In this document: piece after piece, positions 35,172 through 43,995 of the stretch
Numbering within the stretch: the first letter of the stretch is position 1
Layout of the letters: each line of letters opens with the position of its first letter
Assembly: GCA_013122435.1 (NCBI GenBank)
Contig: WYDT01000006.1
Span: forward strand, 186,001-250,000
Source of the DNA: Chloroflexi bacterium AL-N1
GTDB lineage: Bacteria > Chloroflexota > Chloroflexia > Chloroflexales > Roseiflexaceae
DNA: 64,000 nucleotides
Direction of reading: 5' to 3'
Program-made: the position numbers and the translations under genes
Notes under the pieces: model-generated
Databases searched by the model: none
The model's input: the letters and a program-made list of their open reading frames with translations, nothing else
Told to the model about the DNA's origin: nothing

Positions 35172-36013
35172 TAATCATAGCATCCCGTTTGTTCAAAACC
35201 CAGCGACTCATACAAACCTAGCGCATTAGCATTCTGGGTCTCAACCTCTAGAAAGATAGGTTCCTGGTGTGTCTGGCGAGTCAGCTCGATGGTACGAGCC
35301 AGAATCTGTCGGCCATAGCCCTGTCCTCGATAGTCTGGCAACACCACAAAACCATAGATACCCAGGCTGTCCTGCATGTCGGTGACGTTCAGTGTGCCAA
35401 TCATCATATTGTCGAGGAAGGCCACATAGAACTTCCGCGCGCCTGTCTGGATATCCTGCGCGATAGCCTCTCGTACATCGTCCTCAGTGTAGTTCCCAAA
35501 ACCTGTAACCAGAATCGACACCAGCGTATCAACATCTTCGCGGCGTGCCTCACGGACCATCAGTTGCGGATTATAGTGCATGGGAGTATTGAGCGTTGTA
35601 AGATCCATGCGATACTCAGAGGTATGATATATCGCACCAATGGCCTCGACGAAGGCTTTGCCCGACTGGGACCTGACATCGCAGATCAACAGCATACGAG
35701 GAATCCCTCGGCGCACACACTCGTCCTTGGCACCAGCGAGCAATCCACGAAAGACACCTTGCCGACGGTGATCGGGATGTACAACACCGCTGACCTCGGC
35801 CTGGGCGGAGCTATAAGTCTCCATAGCTAAAAATCCGATGAGTGTGTCTTGCTCATATGCAAGAAAAACATGCATATTGCCAGACGCCAAGTCGTCAAAA
35901 TCTTCCCAAATGACACGAATCGCAATGTCTTCGTGTTGATCGCCAAGCGCGACTAATGCTTTACACTCATCAATCGCATGTGGTGTGATAGCCTCAGCTT
36001 TTATGAGTTGCAT
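35141..36013 (-). CDS. two-domain GNAT acetyltransferase
   Basis: A 290-residue protein with two tandem GNAT domains, as in mycothiol synthase-like proteins. The N-terminal one has VHPDHRRQGVFRGLLAGAKDE (about 80-100) and the C-terminal one has VLPDYRGQGYGRQILARTIEL (about 222-242), followed by ETQNANALGLYESLGFE. Both retain the R/Q-x2-G-x-G acetyl-CoA motif. ATG 36013 is preferred to 36025, because AAGGA is then correctly spaced. The substrate is unknown. The 3' end overlaps the DUF2298 gene by 31 bases tail to tail. Confidence 0.9.
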   Translation of the reverse strand: MQLIKAEAITPHAIDECKALVALGDQHEDIAIRVIWEDFDDLASGNMHVFLAYEQDTLIGFLAMETYSSAQAEVSGVVHPDHRRQGVFRGLLAGAKDECVRRGIPRMLLICDVRSQSGKAFVEAIGAIYHTSEYRMDLTTLNTPMHYNPQLMVREARREDVDTLVSILVTGFGNYTEDDVREAIAQDIQTGARKFYVAFLDNMMIGTLNVTDMQDSLGIYGFVVLPDYRGQGYGRQILARTIELTRQTHQEPIFLEVETQNANALGLYESLGFEQTGCYDYYGKLVRSAD

Positions 36014-36184
36014 GGTATATCTCATCCTTGTTGCTGCATTTGAGAGAACTATACCATGTGAAGTGTGATAAGCAGTAGACAGTTGGTCGGAACTGGTTCT
36101 ACGAGATTCGGCTGATTACTTAGTTTATCAAATCTTCTGAGAGTTTAGCCCGAGACAGGAGTAAGAGGTTTGAAGTAAAGATAA

Positions 36185-37063
36185 TTAGCGTGCCCAGTCC
36201 AATGTTTTTCCCATCAGCAACTCGGTCATCTTTGCATGATGTGTGTTTTTCATTGCTACAAGGTGTGTATCAAAGTGATACTGTCGCGCAAAATCATAAA
36301 GCTCATTAGCATTGTCATAGGTTATCAAGAAATCACCTGAAATCTTTGACACAAGTCGGAATAGTTCGGCATGATCAAGATCGGAGTGTGTGTACAGACG
36401 ACTACCAGCACGCTTCTGTCCTGCTGTATATGGTGGGTCGATAAAAAATGCTGTATCTCCACGATCTGCATGAGCACGTATTAACGAAAGACCATCACCT
36501 TCGATAAAACGTATACGGTCTCGAATACTAACAATATCCAGAATACGTTGCTTGAGTGTTTGAGGATACCATCGTGATCTAAGACCTTTACCATTCTCTC
36601 CGTTTTTGATTCTACCAGCACCATTTGCTAAAATCCCCCCACGATTGACGCGATTTTTGAGAATTGTTTGGAACGCGAGATCGGATAGTGTACCTGCAGG
36701 CTTTTTTAGCGTTTCATCGACAGTTTCAGGGGTGAAATTGAAATTCGCTATACGTTCGGCAAGCAATTTTCCATCACCATTAATAATGGTATGCCACACC
36801 GCAGCAACCTGATGATCGAGTTCAACAATTGTGACCTGTTTGGCAAGGCGCTCGAAAGCGACTGTTAAGGCCACAATTGCACCTCCAGCAAATGGCTCAA
36901 TAAATTCGTCAGGTGTGCGGGTAAGACTGTTTAACCATTCACGTATGCGTGGAACAAGCCAAGTCTTTCCGCCAGGGTAACGAGATAGGCTACGTTGGGG
37001 AATCTTAGCAACATTGGTTATTGGTTTAGGAATCGGATGATCAATAAAAGATAGTTGTTTCAT
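36185..37063 (-). CDS. D12-class N6-adenine DNA methyltransferase
   Basis: Modification enzyme of 292 residues (Dam/DpnM family, alpha-type order). AdoMet motif I lies in FIEPFAGGAIVAL, the catalytic motif IV is DPPY in FFIDPPYTAGQKR, and the N-terminal SRYPGGKTWL matches the MethyltransfD12 start. It should methylate adenine within a specific site. It begins eight bases after the NotI-like endonuclease C-terminal frame, forming a type II restriction-modification pair. Local AT content is higher than in flanking housekeeping genes, consistent with horizontal acquisition. Confidence 0.95.
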   Translation of the reverse strand: MKQLSFIDHPIPKPITNVAKIPQRSLSRYPGGKTWLVPRIREWLNSLTRTPDEFIEPFAGGAIVALTVAFERLAKQVTIVELDHQVAAVWHTIINGDGKLLAERIANFNFTPETVDETLKKPAGTLSDLAFQTILKNRVNRGGILANGAGRIKNGENGKGLRSRWYPQTLKQRILDIVSIRDRIRFIEGDGLSLIRAHADRGDTAFFIDPPYTAGQKRAGSRLYTHSDLDHAELFRLVSKISGDFLITYDNANELYDFARQYHFDTHLVAMKNTHHAKMTELLMGKTLDWAR

Positions 37064-37071
37064 TATCGTAC

Positions 37072-37701
37072 TTATTCTTCTGATGCTTCATCTGGTGTAA
37101 AAGCATCAAGCAGTGAAGAGGTTTTAGGGGATTTGCCACTACTTAATTGCTTTTCATCAAGTTTGCGCTGTAAAAGTCTTAGAAAATCACTTTCTGCTCC
37201 TGGATCAGCATTCGTTATGCGTTGAAGTGCTGTAGTGAATTGTGTGTAAACTATTTGATTACTAACAATTCTGTAACCTCCCTGTTTATTACTTGATTGG
37301 AGTTCATAGACCAGCCAGGCGACATCTGCTTGTTCTTTAGGTACCTGTGTAAGAGTTGGCAATGTCGCGAAGAAAGCACTATCAACGGCAACTGCTATTT
37401 TACGACCCCAAGCGTTGAGAATACCCCCTTTGTAAATTAATTGTGGAGCCAGTCGCTTACGGGATGAAGAAAGATAATCAGCACGTGGATAGTCTTTTTT
37501 GCCAGACCAGTCAAGATCTGTCTGATTTGCAGGATCTCTCATATATGCGGTAAAAGGTTTTCTTATATTTCCCGATATATACACTGCTTGAATTTCTAAT
37601 GCGCCAAAGTCGGTAATCTGCCCTGCATCATCATATGAAACAAGGACTATATCAATATTACCCGCCGATTTTCCATGACGATCATACAGACGAGTCTCCA
37701 T
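37072..37701 (-). CDS. NotI-like restriction endonuclease, C-terminal catalytic part
   Basis: About 209 residues that resemble the catalytic half of NotI (RE_NotI family). The PD-(D/E)xK-type residues are present: Asp in SAGNIDIVLV, then Glu and Gln in GALEIQAV, equivalent to the E-x-Q of NotI. It reads in the same frame as the upstream 37711-37974 ORF, separated only by one TAG codon (37711-37713) and two sense codons. ATG 37701 (or TTG 37704) is a possible internal start but lacks a clear ribosome-binding site, so this may be the 3' part of a broken gene rather than an independent protein. Confidence 0.78.
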   Translation of the reverse strand: METRLYDRHGKSAGNIDIVLVSYDDAGQITDFGALEIQAVYISGNIRKPFTAYMRDPANQTDLDWSGKKDYPRADYLSSSRKRLAPQLIYKGGILNAWGRKIAVAVDSAFFATLPTLTQVPKEQADVAWLVYELQSSNKQGGYRIVSNQIVYTQFTTALQRITNADPGAESDFLRLLQRKLDEKQLSSGKSPKTSSLLDAFTPDEASEE

Positions 37702-37710
37702 CAATGATGT

Positions 37711-37713
37711 CTA
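37711..37713 (-). other. in-frame amber codon splitting the NotI-like gene
   Basis: TAG between FFPSGTK and TSLMETRLYD. Both sides are in one frame and together give about 301 codons, close to a single shorter NotI-family enzyme. One G-to-A change from TGG (Trp) would create it; read-through or a sequencing error would also explain it. Confidence 0.8.
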
Positions 37714-37974
37714 TTTTGTTCCTGAAGGAAAGAAAAAAGATGCTGCATCTGTTGCAATTAGCCAATCTTGGCGAAAACGGACAGGGCACGTAACGGTTAT
37801 ATTATTGCCATCATAGACACTACATACACCCAGAGGATCGCTAGTCTTATCTTTAGTACAAGAAGGCACTTTGTTGTTAAATGGACATAGACGATGTTGC
37901 CTATGACGGTGAGCTTCACTACTCAGATCAGCGATACGAAAACCAAATACTTCGGCCATAGGTTGCTTGGGCAT
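37711..37974 (-). CDS. NotI-like restriction endonuclease, N-terminal four-Cys part
   Basis: An 87-residue ORF corresponding to the N-terminal iron-binding region of NotI. It begins MPKQPMAEVFGF and holds four Cys in the spacing C-PFNNKVPS-C, then GVC and TCPVRF; NotI has a similar Cys4 iron site. It ends FFPSGTK then TAG. The start is ATG 37974 with AAGGA upstream; the open frame extends to 38049 without support. The following codons in frame (TSLMETRLYDRHGKSAGNID) look like direct continuation of the protein. Confidence 0.78.
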   Translation of the reverse strand: MPKQPMAEVFGFRIADLSSEAHRHRQHRLCPFNNKVPSCTKDKTSDPLGVCSVYDGNNITVTCPVRFRQDWLIATDAASFFFPSGTK

Positions 37975-38120
37975 GCATGTATCCTTAGTTTCAGATAGTT
38001 TCTCTATGAGAATAGATTCTACTCTAGCATAGATACATACACACAACAAGTCAGCTACAAAAGTATCTTCATTATATCCGATATAGTGTATAAGTCAAGA
38101 ATATGTTCAGTATAAGTTGT

Positions 38121-39146
38121 CTAGATGATAGACATGCTCTCAAAATATAAGATCGTTGACAACACATTAACGAGAATATGTTCATATAAGTCAAAGAACT
38201 CTTTACCAGAACTTGATATCACTTGGGAAGACACATCAAAGTGGTGCCCCGTAAAGTTACGTACAAGATGAAAACAGTAGATACGACAAATTTCAGGGCT
38301 TGATGATTGCTGTAGTATATTTTCAACATTGTCAAGAAATTCAAGTAAACTATTAGCACTGACAGATAGTCCACGCTGCGGATATCCTATTCGGAGTCCA
38401 CTTACAGTATTGGTAAGAAGCCCTGGAGTATTGCCTGTATTACCTAATGTTATCCGAGAATTTGCCGAAATAAGACCTTGGCTTATTTGATACTTGCGGA
38501 GTAACGACTCTCCCAATAAACAAACATCTTTTAGCCCAGAGAGTAAACGCCCTCTTGTATAATAATTAGAATTATGTGTGTTGAACTTTAGGTTTCGAAA
38601 TATAGTCCATATCGTCGCTTCCAAGAACAAGCGATCTTGTAAATCCATTCTTCGAAGCATGTTTTGTATAAAAGCCTCAGTCACCTGAAAATGCAAATTT
38701 GTAAATGTATTGTTATTTAGGTTGATAAGATTTTCAATAACATGAGGTCTTTCAAATTGCTGCCAAAGCACACCATCTAGCAATCCATGAGGATTCATAG
38801 CAAAATCAGCATCTTCTCTATCTGCCATCAAAAGATAATGGATTCCTTCGTCAAGATTTCCATTCGCAATTTGTGCTATACCAACATTAGCATAAACCAT
38901 TCCCTTGTTAAATCTTTTAGTATTCTGATTTTCATATTCCAAGATAACATGAAGCATTTCTTTATAATATATTGTAGCAGGAGATACCAAGATATTGTTT
39001 TGAAATAGCGGAAAACCTAATTGATTAACTTCCAAAAAATACTTATTTTTCTCTTCATATGGTTTATTAGGATCAAACGATGGAGACATCTCCATATTCT
39101 TGACAAGAACAGCCTTACCCTTTTCAATTAATTGTACAATATTCAT
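38121..39146 (-). CDS. uncharacterised AT-rich protein with an R-N-x3-H (HEPN-like) motif
   Basis: A 341-residue predicted soluble, mostly helical protein in strikingly AT-rich DNA, upstream of and in the same direction as the restriction-modification genes. An optimal GGAGG site supports ATG 39146. I recognise no family over the full length. Near the C-terminus, within helices, lies FHLVRNFTGHHF (Arg296, Asn297, His301). This matches the R-[NDH]-x3-H catalytic motif of HEPN ribonuclease domains, common in toxins and phage-defence proteins. A TPR-like segment (GMVYANVGIAQIANGNLDEGIHYLL) is at about 82-106. The HEPN assignment is inference from one motif and its setting; 146 bases separate it from the NotI-like start. 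Confidence 0.55.
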   Translation of the reverse strand: MNIVQLIEKGKAVLVKNMEMSPSFDPNKPYEEKNKYFLEVNQLGFPLFQNNILVSPATIYYKEMLHVILEYENQNTKRFNKGMVYANVGIAQIANGNLDEGIHYLLMADREDADFAMNPHGLLDGVLWQQFERPHVIENLINLNNNTFTNLHFQVTEAFIQNMLRRMDLQDRLFLEATIWTIFRNLKFNTHNSNYYTRGRLLSGLKDVCLLGESLLRKYQISQGLISANSRITLGNTGNTPGLLTNTVSGLRIGYPQRGLSVSANSLLEFLDNVENILQQSSSPEICRIYCFHLVRNFTGHHFDVSSQVISSSGKEFFDLYEHILVNVLSTILYFESMSII

Positions 39147-39392
39147 ATCTCAACCTCCAAAAGCTAGCACTTTTGACTAAGTTACTTATTTAGAATACAA
39201 CACAAAACTGTTTTCACAAGACACTTTTACAAATATGTAAGCAGCATTAGTTTATAGGACCAGCTTATCCTGGCCACCACTCCTGACCACAAAACAATAC
39301 GCCAACTGCACACCAGGGCAATCGACGTATCTTCTATCTGGATTGAACGGTTTCCTGTCTTCAAATGTATGACACGGTCTCTGAAGCGCTCA

Positions 39393-40328
39393 TCAGGCGA
39401 TTTTTATGCCATCCTTATTTCCAAACAGCGCGGCAACACGTTCGATATCGAAGAAAGAGGTGTACAACAGGCCAGTGAGCTGATAGCGGAAGGTTATCTT
39501 CATGACGAAGTAGATCCCCCAGTGGAGCAGGAAGGCACCCGCCGCCCACAGACGTGACACGCGCTTGTCAAGGAGCACGACAGGAGCAAGCAATTCCATA
39601 ATCAGTGAACCAATGGCCAGGATTTTGAACAGGGCTGTCTGGTTATACAGCGTAAACGCGAGCTTCGAAGCACCCTCACCAAGCACATCCTTCCGCAAAC
39701 CATCGACCGCAATCTGGCTGCGGAGCGACTCGCCTGAACCCCATTTCCATCCCAATGGGCCCTTGACCTTCGCTACACCGGAGAGAAAGTAGGTAACCAC
39801 TGTCACGGTGTTAATCAACTGGATCGGCCAGCCGTACTGTGTGCCACTTTTTGATGCGGTGTCGCCATTCTCCGACGATGAAGTCAGAATCTGCTTGCAC
39901 GAGTCGAGCGACAGGGCATCGGCAGCCGGAGCCAATCCCAGAATGATTGCGTGCAACACAATAGTGTTATCGCTATGATAGATCATCGACCACGAATTGC
40001 GGTAACAGAGTATCCACAGCAACAAGGTGGCGAAGAGTGGTCCGGTATAACGATGTCGCCAGCCAAAGATAAACGCGACGTTGGCAATGAGCAGGGTCAC
40101 GAGCAACTTCCGAAAGACTGACGGTGCAATCGGCTCTTGGAGATGGCTCGCCACACCGACTGGTTTGAACAATACCGGATCGTTCTTTGCGACGCGCATG
40201 AACATGGAAAACCGTTTGCCGACATAGTAGAGCGTGTACAGGCCAAGTATAATTCTGAGCAGTGCCAGTCTGCTGGCGGGCGCTTTGGTGAACCAGAATG
40301 TGTCAATGTGTTTGGTGAACCAGCTCAT
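39393..40328 (-). CDS. HTTM-domain membrane protein (vitamin-K-carboxylase-like fold)
   Basis: A 311-residue membrane protein with about seven hydrophobic segments, matching the horizontally transferred transmembrane (HTTM) domain related to gamma-glutamyl carboxylase. Family cues are ASRLALLRIILGLY at the start, YRNSWSMIYHSDN, SGVAKVKGPLGWKWGSGESL and LLHWGIYFVMKI. The carboxylase activity has not been shown for most bacterial HTTM proteins. The start ATG 40328 overlaps the stop of the preceding gene by four bases (ATGA). It is the last gene of the four-gene operon beginning at 43743. Confidence 0.85.
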   Translation of the reverse strand: MSWFTKHIDTFWFTKAPASRLALLRIILGLYTLYYVGKRFSMFMRVAKNDPVLFKPVGVASHLQEPIAPSVFRKLLVTLLIANVAFIFGWRHRYTGPLFATLLLWILCYRNSWSMIYHSDNTIVLHAIILGLAPAADALSLDSCKQILTSSSENGDTASKSGTQYGWPIQLINTVTVVTYFLSGVAKVKGPLGWKWGSGESLRSQIAVDGLRKDVLGEGASKLAFTLYNQTALFKILAIGSLIMELLAPVVLLDKRVSRLWAAGAFLLHWGIYFVMKITFRYQLTGLLYTSFFDIERVAALFGNKDGIKIA

Positions 40329-40840
40329 GATGCAGTTTCCTCCAGGATATATTCAGCATGGACCTGCTCAGACAGAGGTTGTCGGTCTCCATGGAAATAG
40401 GTATCGAGGCGGTATGTACCAGTCACTACCTGAACACGCACAATGTCAGCGAGTATACCCGTTTGCTGTTGCGCCACACGTTCTGCGACATCGTGACACA
40501 GTTTCTCGGCGTATCCATGCTTAACGAGGAAGCGGATTTGTCGACGTACCTGATTCATACCACCACTGCCAGCCAGTTTGTACGAAAGAATATGGCGCTG
40601 GCCCTGTGAGTCGTAGCCGACAAGATAGCTCACTTTAGCTTTCTTAGAACGTTTGGCGGAAAACATTGGGTAGTATGAAAGCGGAAAGTTATCCTGTGGT
40701 TTCTCGCGCCAGTTCTCTACGAGAGGCCAGAGCACAGCACCGATCATTGCCAGACTAAATCCACCTGCCAACCATTTCCCCTGGTTTGACAAACCGCTTT
40801 CTCTGGCTACAGACAAATGATTTTTATGTACCTCAAACAT
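40325..40840 (-). CDS. small membrane-anchored partner of the HTTM protein
   Basis: About 171 residues with one N-terminal hydrophobic helix (about 24-42), then a motif FPLSYYPMFSAKRSK and a soluble C-terminal half. Such YPMFS proteins recur next to HTTM genes in my recollection, but no function is established. ATG 40840 is chosen because it overlaps the stop of the ABC exporter (ATGTTTGA), which implies translational coupling; the open frame extends to 40894. The four-base overlap with the HTTM gene suggests the two proteins act together at the membrane. Confidence 0.75.
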   Translation of the reverse strand: MFEVHKNHLSVARESGLSNQGKWLAGGFSLAMIGAVLWPLVENWREKPQDNFPLSYYPMFSAKRSKKAKVSYLVGYDSQGQRHILSYKLAGSGGMNQVRRQIRFLVKHGYAEKLCHDVAERVAQQQTGILADIVRVQVVTGTYRLDTYFHGDRQPLSEQVHAEYILEETAS

Positions 40841-42671
40841 GTGTTTGTACCCTTTCTTCGCCAAATAACCGTGTGTAAATTCCATTCTGTTCAAGCAAGG
40901 AATGATGTGTTCCTTCTTCTATAAGGTGTCCCTGTTGCAGTACATAAATCCGGTCAGCAACAAGCAATGTTGGGAGGCGGTGGGCCGATGCAATCACTGT
41001 TTTGTGTTCCGCCAGTTCCCGCAATGTCTCAGCCAGCAGCTGTTCCGTTTCTGCATCGAGTGCCGAAGTGGCTTCATCAAGGATCAGGATCGGCGGATCA
41101 CCTGCAAGCGCACGTGCAAGCGCAATCAACTGGCGTTGTCCACCAGATAGAGACTTGCCACCAGCACCAACCTGGGTATCCCATCCATCGGGCAGTGATG
41201 CCACAATCCGATCCAGACCGGAAAGCTGCGCTGCTCGCAGGATCTGCTCCTCGGGAACACCATCGTGTACACCATAGGCAATATTTTGTGCAATGGTACC
41301 ATCTAACAAAGGTGCATCCTGTGAGACCAAACCAATGTGTGACCGTAATGACGTAAGCGATACCTTTGAGATGTCCTGTCTATCGATACAGACTTGTCCT
41401 TTAGAAGGGCTACGAAAGCGGAGCAACAACTCAATCAAAGAGCTTTTCCCCGCACCATTTGGCCCGACCAGTGCCACAAGTTCTCCTCGATGGGCCTCAA
41501 AACTTACACTATCAAGCACCTTGGGGCCATCTTTGTGTTTGAAAGATACTGCTTTCACCACAACCGAGCCCTCATCAACCTTTATATCGGGCAATTGCAT
41601 ATCATTCATAATCTCTGATTTGACTGAGAACGTTCGCATCACATTATCAAGTGAGATAGATGCTTCCTGATAGTAGCGGTTCGCGACTGCGATACGCTGG
41701 AAGACCGGCACGATCAACCCAAGCATGGTGTAAAACGTCACAAACATACCAGCTGAGAGGCGACCAGACGCAATCTCGACAGAGGCCAGCACCAAGACCA
41801 GCACGCTTCCCGCAGCAACAGCACTGGCCGCATAGCCCTGCACCTGTCCACCAATACGTGCCCGCCGTGCCCCGCGACGGGCCAGACTCCGTGAGAGTGA
41901 ACGCAATGACTCACTCTCGGTTGGTTGACGTCCTGACGCTTTGATCGCCACCATCCCGGTCATGCGGTCATACAGGTAGGCCGAAAGGCGGCTACGGCGA
42001 CGGCGAGTCTGACGACTGGCACGCCGCAATTTAGGATTCAAATGATTAAAAATAATCACATAGGCTGGAAAAACGACCAGCACCCCGAGAGCCATACGCC
42101 AGTTGATCACTAACAGCGCAACCGCAATAGCGATGAGTAGTATCATATCCTGTGATAGTCGCACCATGCCCTGGGTGACCAGGCGCTGAATCATACGTGT
42201 ATCACTCAGGAAACGTAGTGAGAGACGACCAGGGCCACGCTGCCGGATATAATCCAGCGGAACCTGCTGTAAATGTGACCAGAGACGAATTCGCAGATTT
42301 GCCGCAGTGCGCTCGCCAATCTCACCGCCGAGGGCCTGTTGCCGCGTGAGTAAAAACCCACGGGCAAACACGCCGACAATCAGCAAAGCAATAATGCCAT
42401 ATTGATCGATATTGAGAACAGGAGCACCAGCGAGGCGCGCCCACATGATATCGACAAAGATACCAATCAATACTGGAGTAGAGACCTCGACACCTGTCAG
42501 CAGTAGTGTAGTCCCGGTAGCATCAATCAAGCGTCGCCACTCTGTTTTAAGAAACGGCCAAAGCTGTGTGATTACTGTGATGAAGCGAAAGCTCTTTATA
42601 CGTGTAAAGAGCTTTTGTATAACCATCAAAAACGGAGACCTACGCCCATCTGCTTGTACAAGCTGTCGCAT
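40833..42671 (-). CDS. ABC exporter, fused membrane and ATP-binding domains
   Basis: A 612-residue half-transporter of the lipid/multidrug/peptide exporter type. The membrane domain (about 30-330) has six hydrophobic segments. The ATPase has Walker A GPNGAGKSSLIELL, the signature LSGGQRQLIALARAL, Walker B ILILDEATSALD and the H-loop in ASAHRLPT. There is no N-terminal peptidase domain, so it is not a bacteriocin-type processing exporter. It probably acts as a homodimer. Its coupling to the HTTM pair and to the P-loop gene (one base between stop and start) suggests export of a product made or modified by this operon. Confidence 0.95.
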   Translation of the reverse strand: MRQLVQADGRRSPFLMVIQKLFTRIKSFRFITVITQLWPFLKTEWRRLIDATGTTLLLTGVEVSTPVLIGIFVDIMWARLAGAPVLNIDQYGIIALLIVGVFARGFLLTRQQALGGEIGERTAANLRIRLWSHLQQVPLDYIRQRGPGRLSLRFLSDTRMIQRLVTQGMVRLSQDMILLIAIAVALLVINWRMALGVLVVFPAYVIIFNHLNPKLRRASRQTRRRRSRLSAYLYDRMTGMVAIKASGRQPTESESLRSLSRSLARRGARRARIGGQVQGYAASAVAAGSVLVLVLASVEIASGRLSAGMFVTFYTMLGLIVPVFQRIAVANRYYQEASISLDNVMRTFSVKSEIMNDMQLPDIKVDEGSVVVKAVSFKHKDGPKVLDSVSFEAHRGELVALVGPNGAGKSSLIELLLRFRSPSKGQVCIDRQDISKVSLTSLRSHIGLVSQDAPLLDGTIAQNIAYGVHDGVPEEQILRAAQLSGLDRIVASLPDGWDTQVGAGGKSLSGGQRQLIALARALAGDPPILILDEATSALDAETEQLLAETLRELAEHKTVIASAHRLPTLLVADRIYVLQQGHLIEEGTHHSLLEQNGIYTRLFGEERVQTHV

Positions 42672-42672
42672 A

Positions 42673-43743
42673 TTAGGCCACCTGTTGTGTTAATGCAGAG
42701 TTAAACTGCTCGAACTGAAAAGGGGGGAGGGTCTGTAACAAAGCCGATGCTTCGCCCTCCATCATCTGGTCAATCGTCAGACAACGAATTCCTGTTGCTG
42801 CTTCAGCTTCCCCCATCATCAGTGGGCTCTGCGTAATTGCACCAGAGACCGCCCGTGGGTACCAGCCCTGCTCATTCAAATGTCGAATACCGCACTCAAC
42901 GGCAAGGCTGTCACCAGCAGCAAAGAAGATATGATCGACTGTTGAACGTAACAGGCCACTTTCCAGCAGCATACGTGTTTCACGTTGGAAGATACCGTCA
43001 GCAATTTCCAGAATAATATAGTCTGGCTTTGAGGCACGTAAATTAGTCAACAATGAGTGATAGATCGAATGCAGTTCTTCGATGGAAAGCATATAGGTGG
43101 ATGGGTACCCCGCATCCGTGAAATCAAGTACCTGTCGTGCACCACATCCCATAAAATAACGTCCATCTTTGCCAGCGGCAGTTCCGGTAACTTTTGCCGC
43201 CGCAACATGAAACCCGTCTCGATTCAGCGCACGGACCAGCGTTCCCACCGTTGTTGTTTTGCCAGAATTCATCGAAGAACCCACCACCAGAATAACTTCC
43301 CCCTGTGGCTGGCTGGTGCTCAACAGAAGGCCAAATGCACGTTGATTGATCGGCTCACCCGCCTGATTACAGACATTCCCCAGCATACGCAATCGTGTGG
43401 GTGTACTCATGGACGTATGGGCTGAAGCAACTTTACCACACACGCCCCCAACCGAAAGGAGATCGCACTCGATAATGGGCTGCGAGGGCACGTAGCCCTC
43501 AAACTGATCTGTTGCATAACGGTTGCCGAACACACCTACAATGGTATCGCCAGGAAAGATAGGGATATTTGCGCCTATACGCATCTCTAATGCGGAATGC
43601 TTGCCAATACTCAATACTTCTGCAACTACGACATCACCGATCTGTGGTGGAGTTGTCAAAGGAGCATAGTGTGTCATTTCTTCAAACGGAATAATGCGTG
43701 TGGTAAAGCTATATTTGACGTTGGGAGAATCGAGCAGTTGCAT
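42673..43743 (-). CDS. P-loop NTPase of uncertain family (DUF1611-like)
   Basis: A 356-residue protein. The N-terminal 120 residues form a beta-rich domain (GDVVVAEVLSIGKHSALEMR, GDTIVGVFGNRYATDQFEGY). A P-loop domain follows with Walker A GSSMNSGKTTTVGTL near 157-171 and a likely Walker B DYIILEIADG. DUF1611-type proteins, some of which act on D-amino acids, have a similar P-loop; I cannot tell which subfamily this is. It is the first gene of the operon with the ABC exporter and HTTM genes, one base from the exporter start. Confidence 0.65.
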   Translation of the reverse strand: MQLLDSPNVKYSFTTRIIPFEEMTHYAPLTTPPQIGDVVVAEVLSIGKHSALEMRIGANIPIFPGDTIVGVFGNRYATDQFEGYVPSQPIIECDLLSVGGVCGKVASAHTSMSTPTRLRMLGNVCNQAGEPINQRAFGLLLSTSQPQGEVILVVGSSMNSGKTTTVGTLVRALNRDGFHVAAAKVTGTAAGKDGRYFMGCGARQVLDFTDAGYPSTYMLSIEELHSIYHSLLTNLRASKPDYIILEIADGIFQRETRMLLESGLLRSTVDHIFFAAGDSLAVECGIRHLNEQGWYPRAVSGAITQSPLMMGEAEAATGIRCLTIDQMMEGEASALLQTLPPFQFEQFNSALTQQVA

Positions 43744-43902
43744 AATGTACTCCTGAAACCTTTCAGTATGTAAGTCTGTGTTACTCTTTGTCTACTTAAT
43801 TATCAACAGTGTGTATATCTATCAGAACCTCTGCTAAATAAGAGCACCCAGAGAAGCACAAAATACGTTGATAGATAATGAATTTTCTCAGATAAGACAT
43901 GC

Positions 43903-43929
43903 AAAAACCGGAGACGTAGGTGTCTCCGG
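43903..43929 (-). terminator. terminator after the peptidoglycan-binding lipoprotein gene
   Basis: On the minus strand CCGGAGAC, loop ACCTAC, GTCTCCGG then TTTTT. It is a perfect eight-pair GC-rich stem with a U tract, located after the stop at 43996. Confidence 0.88.
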
Positions 43930-43995
43930 CTTCACAATGGGTAATGTCATTGTTTCATCTGTTCACAGCAAACAGTTACATCATCCCAAGCTTTT

